Under the pieces are notes generated by a model. It was given only the letters and a program-made list of their open reading frames with translations. It ran no database searches and was not told the DNA's origin. A DNA stretch of 39,016 nucleotides from Gammaproteobacteria bacterium (GTDB taxonomy: Bacteria > Pseudomonadota > Gammaproteobacteria > Steroidobacterales > Foliamicaceae). The position numbers and the translations under genes were made by a program. Of the stretch, positions 1 through 6,790 are shown in pieces. Location of the stretch: contig RKRP01000156.1 of assembly GCA_007571315.1 (NCBI GenBank), forward strand, positions 1-39,016, in the 5' to 3' direction. Numbering within the stretch: position 1 is the stretch's first letter; each line of letters starts with the position of its first letter.

Positions 1-249
1 CGCGCCTTGTCGGACCTTTACTCGACCACAACTGCCGTAGCAAGCGGCTTCACAGTGACGCTGACATTGGCGGGCACAGCCGTAGCGGGCGGCGCGACCG
101 CCGCTGCGACGAAGGCCGCAACATGGCTTGTTAGTTGGTGGGTTACGGAGTCCGTCCTGGAGATCAACGATTTGCCGTCCACGACCTCCATATACGCAGA
201 CATCAACACGCACAACGCGGTATACGACATGGGGGAATCCCTGCTATAG
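1..249 (+). CDS. unknown protein, C-terminal part (cut by left edge)
   Basis: An open frame runs from the first base of the window to TAG at 247-249, giving 82 visible residues, so the gene probably starts outside the window. A TTG at base 7 could be a start, but there is no room to see a ribosome binding site. The visible part is rich in Ala, Gly and Thr, with a hydrophobic stretch ending in WLVSWW at about residues 42-47, then a polar tail. The Gly/Ala-rich hydrophobic segment would suit a membrane-inserting or secreted protein, but I recognise no family. The next bases hold no continuation, only decayed sequence. Confidence 0.4.
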   Translation, partial: RALSDLYSTTTAVASGFTVTLTLAGTAVAGGATAAATKAATWLVSWWVTESVLEINDLPSTTSIYADINTHNAVYDMGESLL

Positions 250-411
250 GGCATTCAGCACTCATGGCGGCCCCATCGCAGAGCTGATGTATCTTGAATG
301 TGTGGAAAGCAATCCCCCAAAATGGGAACTGGAAGAAGACGAGCGGATACCGGGGCCGATTCCGCCGCCGCCGGTGCAGCCGGTGCCGAAGGTACCTCTG
401 CGCGGCATCGG

Positions 412-573
412 CTAGCGCGCCGCCCGGCGCTGCGGCCACTCGGCCCATTCCGGACTAGCGCCCTTCAATTCAAGCTTGCGCCCGCCGCCCTGCGGCGGGC
501 TGCCTTTGTACGTCTTCGCCGCGTGGCAGTGGATGCAAAGCCGCCGCCCGCACTCACGCAAGAGGCGGGCGGG
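412..573 (-). pseudogene. possible HNH-nuclease-like remnant
   Basis: The minus-strand frame between stops at 574-576 and 412-414 reads a segment with CIHCHAAKT followed by a Gly-rich turn and EWAEW. The C-x-x-C-H-x-x-K-T pattern near the C-terminus is typical of phage-type HNH endonucleases, where it completes the zinc-binding finger and the last His of the motif. There is no ATG and no upstream DHI half of the motif, so at most this is a 3' remnant. The CIHCH motif also fits a haem c site, but nothing else supports a cytochrome. Confidence 0.28.
480..500. repeat. perfect hairpin, 9-bp stem
   Basis: GCCCGCCGC and GCGGCGGGC form a perfect stem around a 3-base loop. No T-tract follows on either strand, so a Rho-independent terminator is not supported. 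It may be a chance product of the GC-rich background or a relic of a repeat. Confidence 0.4.
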
Positions 574-611
574 TTAGCGGCCGCGGAGTCCAGGGCCCGC
601 TTTGCATGGGC

Positions 612-1496
612 CTATTTGCGTGATTCCATCACCTTCTTGAAGTAGGTCCAGCTGGTCTCGTTGGGGCGGTTGTCGTCCATGGGCGGCGCGTGCCGGTACA
701 ACGGGAAGTGCTCCTCGATGACCGTGCGGAAGTCCGCCGGCACGTTTTCGTAATCGCCCACCTTCTTGCCGCCGGCATGGAAATACATCTTGCCGGCCCG
801 GGAGCCCATTTCCATCCACGGCAGCCACTGCGCCAGCCGCACCCACCCCACGAACAAGGTTGCCGAATCGCTGTCCGCATCCAGCAGGTCATCCAGTTTG
901 CCCTTGAAATTGAACATCTCGGTGGCGTGATAGGTGCCGCCCACGTACTTCTGGTAGTCGCCTCCAAGCGGGTTGGGGTAGAACAGCGGCACCGCCGCCG
1001 ACCACCACCAGTCGTTCCCCTGCGTCACCAGCGGCAGAGGGTACTCCGAACCATCGCGCCGAAGCGGATGCTGGGGCGGCTGATTGACAGGATCGTTGGC
1101 CACGTGAATAACCTCCACCGTCTCGCCGGTGTAGGGGTTCTCCCAGTTGCGCAGCATTTCACCCGTCTCGATATCCTGGTACACCAGAATCTCTCTGGAA
1201 ATCAGGCGGAAGCCGTCGCCGCGTTCGGCGTGGGGCACGCTGGCGCAACGGCGCACATTAATGCCCTCCACGCGAAACAGCCTCAAGTCCGGCTGGCCGG
1301 GAACATGCCCGTAGGCAGTGCCTGTCCACCAGAAAAAGGACTCCTTGCCGTCGGTCATGGAGCACTGCATCCTGCGGTAGGCGGCCAGCCGCCCCTCCGC
1401 GCTATCCAGTCCCGCCGCGGCCGTATCCGCATGCGCTACGCCCCCGAGCAACAGGGCAACCGTTAGCAGCGCGCAATTTCCAATCAGCGATTTCAT
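612..1496 (-). CDS. secreted DUF1838-family protein
   Basis: This 294-residue protein matches the DUF1838 family, whose biochemical role is unknown. Diagnostic features are the early W-x-G-T-A-Y segment, the stretch about a substrate-like 'GIN(V)RR' turn, the segment L-I-S-R-E-I-L-V-Y-Q-D and the N-P-Y-T-G-E-T-V-E-V-I-H-V-A-N-D-P-V-N block in the middle. The start chosen is ATG 1496, because GGGAGG lies about 5 bases before it and the protein then begins with a clean signal peptide (MKS..., hydrophobic core ALLTVALLLGG, cleavage after VAHA), so it acts outside the cytoplasm. An in-frame start further upstream at 1565 would overlap the neighbouring promoter region and spoil the signal peptide. 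It is transcribed away from the DUF1295 gene. Confidence 0.85.
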   Translation of the reverse strand: MKSLIGNCALLTVALLLGGVAHADTAAAGLDSAEGRLAAYRRMQCSMTDGKESFFWWTGTAYGHVPGQPDLRLFRVEGINVRRCASVPHAERGDGFRLISREILVYQDIETGEMLRNWENPYTGETVEVIHVANDPVNQPPQHPLRRDGSEYPLPLVTQGNDWWWSAAVPLFYPNPLGGDYQKYVGGTYHATEMFNFKGKLDDLLDADSDSATLFVGWVRLAQWLPWMEMGSRAGKMYFHAGGKKVGDYENVPADFRTVIEEHFPLYRHAPPMDDNRPNETSWTYFKKVMESRK

Positions 1497-1551
1497 GGGA
1501 GCCTCCCGTAAAAGTGAACACACGCCGCCTTCCAGCGCGGCGGCGACTGTA

Positions 1552-1557
1552 TAGAAT
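1552..1557 (+). promoter_or_regulatory. -10-like box directly before DUF1295 gene
   Basis: TAGAAT ends 6 bases before the ATG at 1564, and there is no Shine-Dalgarno sequence between. If used, transcription would begin at or next to the start codon. No good -35 hexamer is visible. Confidence 0.35.
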
Positions 1558-1563
1558 AACCGC

Positions 1564-2367
1564 ATGAATCACTCCGTGACCGCGCTTTTGCTGGGCAATC
1601 TGGCTCTTGTTCTGGGAATCATGCTGGCGCTATGGCTGTTGAGCTTGCGGCTGCGCGACACCAGCATTGTGGATCTGTTCTGGGGCCTGGGGTTCGCGGT
1701 CATCGCGCTGGCCACGCTGTGGCGCACCGGCGGCGTTTCGCCGCGCGCGTTCCTGCTGGCGCTGCTCACCACGCTGTGGTCGCTGCGCTACAGCTGGCAT
1801 CTGTGGCGGCGCAACATAGGCCGCGGCGAGGACTACCGCTACGCCGCCATGCGCAGGAGCACCGAGGAACACGGCGGGTCGTGGAGCCTGCGCAGCCTCT
1901 ACGTGGTGTTCCTGCTTCAGGGCTTCATCCTGTGGCTGGTGTCGCTTCCGGTCCAGCTGGGGCAGATTTACCAGCAGCCGGTCACGCTGGGCTGGCCGGT
2001 TATCGCAGGCGTTGCGCTATGGATCGCCGGAGTGCTCTTCGAGGCGGTGGGCGACATGCAGCTGAAGCGTTTTCGCGCCAATCCCGGCAACCGCGGAAAG
2101 GTCCTGGACACCGGGCTGTGGCGCTACACCCGCCATCCCAACTACTTCGGCAACGCCTGCCTGTGGTGGGGAATCTGGCTGTGCGCGGCGGAAGTCGATG
2201 CGGCGGCCTGGGCGTTCTTCAGTCCGGCGCTGATGACCTGGGCTTTGCTCAAGTTCTCCGGCGTTCCGATTCTTGAGAAGCACCTGGCGACCACCCGTCC
2301 GGGCTACGAGGACTACATGCGCCGCACCAGCATGTTCTTCCCCCTGCCGCCCAAAAAGGGAGGCTGA
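1564..2367 (+). CDS. DUF1295 membrane protein (steroid 5-alpha-reductase-like)
   Basis: A 267-residue polytopic membrane protein of the DUF1295 family, which belongs to the steroid 5-alpha-reductase/isoprenylcysteine methyltransferase-like fold. The sequence shows the family's N-terminal helix, then D-T-S-I-V-D-L-F-W-G in the first loop, several further hydrophobic segments, and the C-terminal signature GLWRYTRHPNYFGN with W-W-G-I-W at about residues 180-203, which in relatives binds the nucleotide or methyl donor cofactor. The real substrate in bacteria is not established. It ends two bases before the start of the VWA gene, so the pair is probably one transcript. The ATG is preceded by a -10-like box rather than a ribosome binding site. 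Confidence 0.85.
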   Translation: MNHSVTALLLGNLALVLGIMLALWLLSLRLRDTSIVDLFWGLGFAVIALATLWRTGGVSPRAFLLALLTTLWSLRYSWHLWRRNIGRGEDYRYAAMRRSTEEHGGSWSLRSLYVVFLLQGFILWLVSLPVQLGQIYQQPVTLGWPVIAGVALWIAGVLFEAVGDMQLKRFRANPGNRGKVLDTGLWRYTRHPNYFGNACLWWGIWLCAAEVDAAAWAFFSPALMTWALLKFSGVPILEKHLATTRPGYEDYMRRTSMFFPLPPKKGG

Positions 2368-2369
2368 TT

Positions 2370-3371
2370 TTGGCCGGCAAACGCGCCAAACGCGAAGAGC
2401 AGGGCCTCAACCTTTCGTTTCTGGATGTGGTCTGCTGCGGCTTCGGCGCGGTTATCCTGCTGCTGGTCATTACCAAGATCCATGAGCCGGTCATCATCGA
2501 ACGCAGCCGCGAGGAATTGGAAGGCCTGATCCTGCTTCTGGAGCGGGAACTGTTTGAAATCCGGGGTGAAACCTCGGTGCTGAAGCGCAACCTCGAACCC
2601 TTGAGGGCGGAAACCGCCGAGCGCGCGCGGCGTGTCGATACCACCCGGCGCGAAGTTGAGGAAGCCGAAGAGCGGCATTTCGCCGCCCGTGACTCGGCCG
2701 AGCAGGGCAGCGACGAGGCCGGCCAGCTGCTGTCGGCGCGCCAGACGCTCACCGAGGAGATGGAACGGCTGCTGGCGAACTACCAGCCGCCCCCCAACGA
2801 CACCACCGTGGGCGGCATCCCGGTGGACAGCGAATACATTATTTTCGTGATCGACACCTCCGGCAGCATGGTGGCCAACGCCTGGCCCGCCGTCCAGCGC
2901 CTGGTGGCCGAAACGCTTCGGGTGTACCCCACGGTGCGGGGCATACAGGTGCTCAACGACGAAGGGCAGTATCTGTTTTCCTCCTTCGCGGGCCGCTGGA
3001 TCCCCGATTCGGCTTCGCGCCGGCAGTCGATCGTGCGCGCGATCGCCAACTGGCAGGCGTATTCGGACTCCGACCCGTCCGAAGGAATCGCGCAGGCCAT
3101 CAGCACCTTCTACGACGAAACCCGCAAGGTGAGCATTTACGTGTTCGGGGACGACTTTTCCGGCGGCTCCGCCGAGGCGCTGATCCGTTACGTGGAACGA
3201 ATCAATCAAGCCGACCGTTTCGGCAACCGTCTGGTTCGCATCCACGCGGTGGGCTTCCCGGTGCAGCTCTACGGCGGCGCCTTTGGGCAGTTCAGCCGCT
3301 TCGCCAACCTGATGCGGGCGCTGTGCGAGCGCAACGGCGGCACTTTCGTGGCGCTCCCCACACTGAATTAG
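2370..3371 (+). CDS. membrane-anchored VWA-domain protein
   Basis: A 333-residue protein starting at TTG 2370, with GGGAGG 6 bases upstream inside the end of the DUF1295 gene. Order of parts: basic N-terminus, one membrane segment at about residues 17-35 (FLDVVCCGFGAVILLLVI), a charged coiled coil at about 45-135, and a C-terminal von Willebrand factor A domain. The metal-ion-dependent adhesion site begins with DTSGS at 162-166. The N-terminal anchor followed by a coiled coil recalls the layout of MotB/ExbD-type proteins, but there is no peptidoglycan-binding domain. Role unknown; the topology places the VWA domain on one face of the inner membrane, most likely the periplasmic one given the basic N-terminus. 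It appears intact. Confidence 0.8.
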   Translation: MAGKRAKREEQGLNLSFLDVVCCGFGAVILLLVITKIHEPVIIERSREELEGLILLLERELFEIRGETSVLKRNLEPLRAETAERARRVDTTRREVEEAEERHFAARDSAEQGSDEAGQLLSARQTLTEEMERLLANYQPPPNDTTVGGIPVDSEYIIFVIDTSGSMVANAWPAVQRLVAETLRVYPTVRGIQVLNDEGQYLFSSFAGRWIPDSASRRQSIVRAIANWQAYSDSDPSEGIAQAISTFYDETRKVSIYVFGDDFSGGSAEALIRYVERINQADRFGNRLVRIHAVGFPVQLYGGAFGQFSRFANLMRALCERNGGTFVALPTLN

Positions 3372-3416
3372 GGGCCCGTTAACGCTGCGCGACGCTGCTC
3401 TGCCCGGCCTGATTCC

Positions 3417-3629
3417 TCAAACGGGAGGACGACCGCCGGCGGCGGCAAAGCCCTCGTGCTGCTGCGGAGCCATTTCCTGGCCGCGGAAGAACAGCGCTTG
3501 GTATTCGAGCCAGGCCGAGCGGATTTCCGCGAGGACCGCTGCATCCGGCGGCTGCGAGATGTCCACGCCGCCCACTGTGGCGCCGAAGGTTCCGGTGACA
3601 GGCCGCGCCGAAATATGCTCGTAATTCAT
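3417..3629 (-). pseudogene. TauD/TfdA-family dioxygenase, N-terminal fragment
   Basis: ATG 3629 opens a 70-codon frame whose first 60 or so residues match the start of alpha-ketoglutarate-dependent taurine dioxygenase-type enzymes: RPVTGTFGATVGGVDIS, then EIRSAWLEYQALFFRGQ and a P-x-Q-H-x-x-F-A turn. Family members are about 280-300 residues and carry the iron ligands H-x-D...H downstream; all of that is missing. After QHEGFA the frame runs into low-complexity Ala/Gly/Arg and stops at 3417-3419, only 45 bases from the stop of the convergent VWA gene. The start overlaps the amidohydrolase stop by four bases (ATGA), so it was the second gene of that operon before a deletion removed about three quarters of it. 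Confidence 0.75.
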
Positions 3630-5086
3630 ATGGGGGCGCTCCAGGGCACCTCCATATCCTCCGCCAGCGGCCCTTCATGCACCCAGCCGTATTGCGTGTT
3701 GCTGGGTTGAGGCCCGCTTTCCAGATAGGCCGCCCGCATCCGGCTGAGCCGGTCACCTGGTATCGCTTCCAAGGCCGCCGCCATGTCGATTCCGTACATG
3801 CGCGCCGCATTCAAGCCGAGGATCAATTCCTTGTCCTGCCTTGTTAGCGCCGGATAACCGTGCTTGTCCTGCAGTTCTTCGGGAATCTCGAAGCGGCGGA
3901 ACGCCTCGATCTGCCATTGCGGCGAACCCCACCAGATCGAATCGGTGCCCCAGATGACGCGCTCACTGCCGAAAGCCTTGAGAATCTGGCCCATCAGGTG
4001 CCCGCATATTTCCGGATGGGTGATTGCCGTGTGCCCAAACACGCTGCCCAGTTCCATATAGACATTGGTCATCCGGGGCGTTTCCAGGCGGTCCTTCACG
4101 ATGTCGGAGGTCCATACCAGGTAGCCGTTCTCGTCGATTCCGGTTGCGCCGGCCGACAGTTCATTGGTGAGATTCCTGAAGCCCGAGTGATAGACGATAA
4201 AGTTGAGATCCGGCCAGTCCAGGGCGGCCTTGCGGATGTCCCAGGGACGGCAGAATTCCGGGTCGGTGCCGGTTATCGGCAATCCCTTGTGCACCGAAAT
4301 ATTGGTTATGCCCAGCTTGAGCGCGAGCTCGTAGAAGGGGTACGCCACGTCCTCGTCATCCATGCGCCAAGGGTCAATCGGAACGCCGGTGTAGCACTTC
4401 CAGCCGTCCACCTTAAGCTCGGCAGCCTGACGCTCGATTTCCTCCAGGCTGCCCGGCATGTTGGGCGCTGCCAGACCATGGCTGAGCATGCGCCGCGACC
4501 CCGCCAGATCATTGATCGTCCTGCGCGTTTCCACCATCATATCCACCGGCAGGATGTTCTGATCTTCGCGACCGATCGGGGCGCCGCTGATGATGCCCAT
4601 TGCCGTGTCGCTGTCCAGGAACACTTCCTTGATGAAATTCTCAAGGTGCAGGTCGCCGCGTTTGGGCCGAACGCCCACAAGGTCCGGATTGAGATTGAAC
4701 ATGCCGGCGAGCCGGCGGAAGCCCAGCGGGCCTGGAATCTCGTCCTTGACGTGATGCAGCTGCGCGTCGAAGATGAACTGCGGCCACGCCTCCCCCCGGT
4801 CATCAAGCTCTGCGGCCTCAGCCCAATCGACGAGAAAATACCTGCCAAACACTTCGTTCATCGCCAGGAAGGCGGCAGCCATTCCGCCGGCGCTGCGCAG
4901 ATACTGCCTGCGGCTGATTCCGCGTTTCCGGGCCAGGCGCTCCGCGAGTTGGTGAATTCGACGCTCCACCCGCCGCTGATCTTCGGTCTGCGGCATCGGA
5001 AGATACTCCTCGTTGGAAACCACCTGCGTTGGAACCGGTGTGAACCGGTCTTCCCGCCGGTCCTTGTCACTCTTGCGAACCCACAT
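3626..5086 (-). CDS. amidohydrolase-family (PF04909) protein with Tat-like leader
   Basis: A 486-residue metal-dependent hydrolase of the amidohydrolase 2 type. A twin-arginine-like motif SRRQYLR at residues 58-64 is followed by a hydrophobic Ala/Gly-rich stretch, which suggests export by the Tat route after an unusually long n-region, or a start further in (Met31 is an alternative). The first metal-binding strand reads FDAQLHH (D107, H111, H112), a known variant of D-x-H-x-H. Later landmarks are ISVHKGLP, VYHSGF and the C-terminal WGTDSIWWG with the catalytic-type Asp. Substrate unknown; relatives act on cyclic amides, esters or decarboxylate aromatic acids. GAGGGG lies upstream of ATG 5086. 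It is followed by the truncated dioxygenase gene with a four-base overlap. Confidence 0.8.
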   Translation of the reverse strand: MWVRKSDKDRREDRFTPVPTQVVSNEEYLPMPQTEDQRRVERRIHQLAERLARKRGISRRQYLRSAGGMAAAFLAMNEVFGRYFLVDWAEAAELDDRGEAWPQFIFDAQLHHVKDEIPGPLGFRRLAGMFNLNPDLVGVRPKRGDLHLENFIKEVFLDSDTAMGIISGAPIGREDQNILPVDMMVETRRTINDLAGSRRMLSHGLAAPNMPGSLEEIERQAAELKVDGWKCYTGVPIDPWRMDDEDVAYPFYELALKLGITNISVHKGLPITGTDPEFCRPWDIRKAALDWPDLNFIVYHSGFRNLTNELSAGATGIDENGYLVWTSDIVKDRLETPRMTNVYMELGSVFGHTAITHPEICGHLMGQILKAFGSERVIWGTDSIWWGSPQWQIEAFRRFEIPEELQDKHGYPALTRQDKELILGLNAARMYGIDMAAALEAIPGDRLSRMRAAYLESGPQPSNTQYGWVHEGPLAEDMEVPWSAPI

Positions 5087-5171
5087 GAGCGATTACCCCT
5101 CGTCGCTTCAACCGCCAGTCTAGCAGCCCTTGGCCAAAGTCCGGCGCAGGCTCTGGGCGGCAGGCCGACGG

Positions 5172-5177
5172 TACAAT
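5172..5177 (+). promoter_or_regulatory. possible -10 box of the ubiG-mupP transcript
   Basis: TACAAT lies about 65 bases before the ubiG ATG, in the gap between divergent genes. No convincing -35 hexamer is found at 16-18 bases upstream. Confidence 0.3.
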
Positions 5178-5242
5178 TTCCACATATGGGAACGGAAGAT
5201 CGACGATAGAACGTCTGTCCGCGCACTGCAACCCGAAACGCA

Positions 5243-5962
5243 ATGAAGGATTCTGGAAAAACGCTCAACGCCGACGCGGCCGAACTGGAGCGCTTTGCCG
5301 CTATGGCGGCGCAGTGGTGGGACCCCAACGGCCCGAACCGCGCTCTGATGGCCATGAACCCGGTGCGTGTTGGATACATTGTTGAACGGGTGGGAGGGCT
5401 GACCGGCAAGCGCTGCCTCGATGTGGGATGCGGAGGAGGACTGCTCGCCGAATCGCTGGCCGGCGAAGGCGCGGAGTCGGTTCTGGGGCTGGATGCCTCC
5501 GAGGAAATGCTCGAAGTGGCGCGTCTGCACGCAATGGCCGGCAATCTCTCCAACCTTGAGTACCGACGCGGCACGGCGGAAGAAGCGGATGGTCAATTCG
5601 ACGTGGTCTGCTGCCTGGAGGTGCTGGAGCACGTTCCCCGCCCCGGCGAACTCATCAATGCCTGCGCCCGCCTGACGCGCCCCGGCGGGCACCTGCTGGT
5701 ATCGACGCTCAACCGCACCCCCAGAGCGTTCGCCCTGGGGGTGGTCGCGGCCGAATTTCTGCTGGGGCTGCTGCCGCGCGGGACGCACCGCTACGAAAAA
5801 TTCATCCGGCCGTCCGAGCTTGAAGCCTGGGCGCGCAAGGCGAACCTAAGCGCCCGGGACTTTACCGGGCTTCAATACAATCCCCTGCACGGCAGTTTCC
5901 GGCTGGGCGGCGGCCTGGACGTGAACTACATCGCGCATTTCACCAAAACCGGCGGCGCATGA
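5243..5962 (+). CDS. ubiG: ubiquinone biosynthesis O-methyltransferase UbiG
   Basis: A 239-residue class I SAM-dependent methyltransferase that performs both O-methylations of ubiquinone synthesis. It begins in the UbiG manner with A-E-L-E-R-F...W-W-D-P-N-G and has the SAM-binding loop LDVGCGGG at 59-66, the acidic end of strand 2 (GLDASEEML), the CLEVLEHV motif IV segment and a C-terminal H-R-Y-E-K-F-I-R-P-S-E-L stretch, all typical of the family (E. coli 240 residues). The stop overlaps the mupP start by four bases. The TGA/ATG overlap and common direction show an operon. Confidence 0.96.
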   Translation: MKDSGKTLNADAAELERFAAMAAQWWDPNGPNRALMAMNPVRVGYIVERVGGLTGKRCLDVGCGGGLLAESLAGEGAESVLGLDASEEMLEVARLHAMAGNLSNLEYRRGTAEEADGQFDVVCCLEVLEHVPRPGELINACARLTRPGGHLLVSTLNRTPRAFALGVVAAEFLLGLLPRGTHRYEKFIRPSELEAWARKANLSARDFTGLQYNPLHGSFRLGGGLDVNYIAHFTKTGGA

Positions 5963-6657
5963 GCACGGTGAATCCCCGGGTGCGCGCCGTGCTGTTCGAC
6001 CTGGACGGCACGCTGGCGGACACCGCGCCCGACCTGGTGGGCTGCGTGCAGGAGGTGATGCGCGCGCAGGGCCGGCGCCCGCCGCCGTTCAACACCCTGC
6101 GCGCCTATGTTTCCCGGGGCGTGCGGGGGCTGATCTCAGCAGGCTTTGGGGAAGAATTCATCAAGGGCGAGGAATATCCGCGCGTGCAGCGGCAGTGCCT
6201 GAAACTGTACTCCGCCCGCCTTGCCGAGCGTTCACGCCTGTTTCCTGGAATGCGGCGCGTGCTGGACGAGCTTGCGCGGCGCCGCCTGCGCTGGGGCGTG
6301 GTCACCAACAAGCCGGAATACCTGACCCGTCCCCTGCTGAAGGCGCTGCGCCTGGAGGAAGAATGCGCGGTGACCGTGGGCGGCGACACTACGGCTCACA
6401 CAAAGCCGCACCCCGAACCCATGCTTTACGCAGCGCGGCGCCTGACCCTGGACACTGCGAACTGCGTCATGCTGGGCGACGACCCGCGGGATGCGCAAGC
6501 TGCCGCGGCCGCAGGCATGGCCTCGCTTGCGGCCGGATGGGGATATTTCCCCCCCGGTGAGGACCTCCATGCCTGGGGCGCGGCCGATGTGCTGGAATCG
6601 CCGGAAGACCTCCTGACCTGGATCGACCAACAGGGCGCCGCGCCCAACATAAACTGA
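5959..6657 (+). CDS. mupP: HAD phosphatase, MupP/Gph type
   Basis: A 232-residue HAD-superfamily phosphatase. Motif I is DLDGT (14-18), motif II VVTNK (114-118), motif III Lys149 in TKPHPEP and motif IV GDDPRD (173-178). It resembles phosphoglycolate phosphatase, but the position directly behind ubiG and the C-terminal G-W-G-Y-F...H-A-W-G-A-A-D segment match MupP, the N-acetylmuramic acid 6-phosphate phosphatase of peptidoglycan recycling in Pseudomonas. A phosphoglycolate phosphatase role cannot be excluded. Start ATG 5959 overlaps the ubiG stop. Its 3' side borders a HicA remnant on the other strand. Confidence 0.85.
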   Translation: MSTVNPRVRAVLFDLDGTLADTAPDLVGCVQEVMRAQGRRPPPFNTLRAYVSRGVRGLISAGFGEEFIKGEEYPRVQRQCLKLYSARLAERSRLFPGMRRVLDELARRRLRWGVVTNKPEYLTRPLLKALRLEEECAVTVGGDTTAHTKPHPEPMLYAARRLTLDTANCVMLGDDPRDAQAAAAAGMASLAAGWGYFPPGEDLHAWGAADVLESPEDLLTWIDQQGAAPNIN

Positions 6658-6662
6658 ACCGT

Positions 6663-6779
6663 CAGGAAAGCCGCTCCGCTCTTGCTGGCAGGCCGATACT
6701 GGCGATGGCTGCCGCGAGCTCGAACCTTCCGCCATCCGTCCCTTTCGATCATGCGAATGGCATTTTTGACAGCAGGCAT
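6663..6779 (-). pseudogene. HicA mRNA-interferase toxin, N-terminal remnant
   Basis: ATG 6779 starts a frame reading NAIRMIERDGWRKVRARGSH followed by RQYRP, which is the N-terminal half of the HicA fold including the G-S-H-x-Q-Y motif with the catalytic His. Intact HicA is about 60 residues and continues into a V-T-(V/I)-P-x-K segment and a C-terminal helix; here similarity ends after about 34 residues at the KSG turn, and the frame runs on without a stop into the mupP 3' end. No HicB antitoxin follows. It begins 11 bases after the stop of the large ATPase gene, with ACAGGA before the ATG. Confidence 0.6.
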
Positions 6780-6790
6780 TCCTGTAACGC

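Larger units (their letters stand above)
250..611. other. gene-poor stretch with decayed coding sequence
   Basis: No convincing complete gene lies in these 362 bases. A short plus-strand frame (ATG 287 to TAG 413-415, 42 codons) begins with an acidic segment and ends in a Pro-rich tail; it has no clear ribosome binding site and I do not recognise it. On the minus strand a stretch resembling the end of an HNH nuclease is visible at 412-573. A perfect 9-bp stem with a 3-base loop lies at 480-500. The mixture of gene-like scraps suggests a degraded accessory region at the boundary of the DUF1838 gene. Confidence 0.4.

Noticed and set aside
412-573. CIHCH as a cytochrome c haem-binding site
   Set aside because: The frame has no start, signal peptide or axial methionine context; the surrounding pattern fits an HNH-type finger better.
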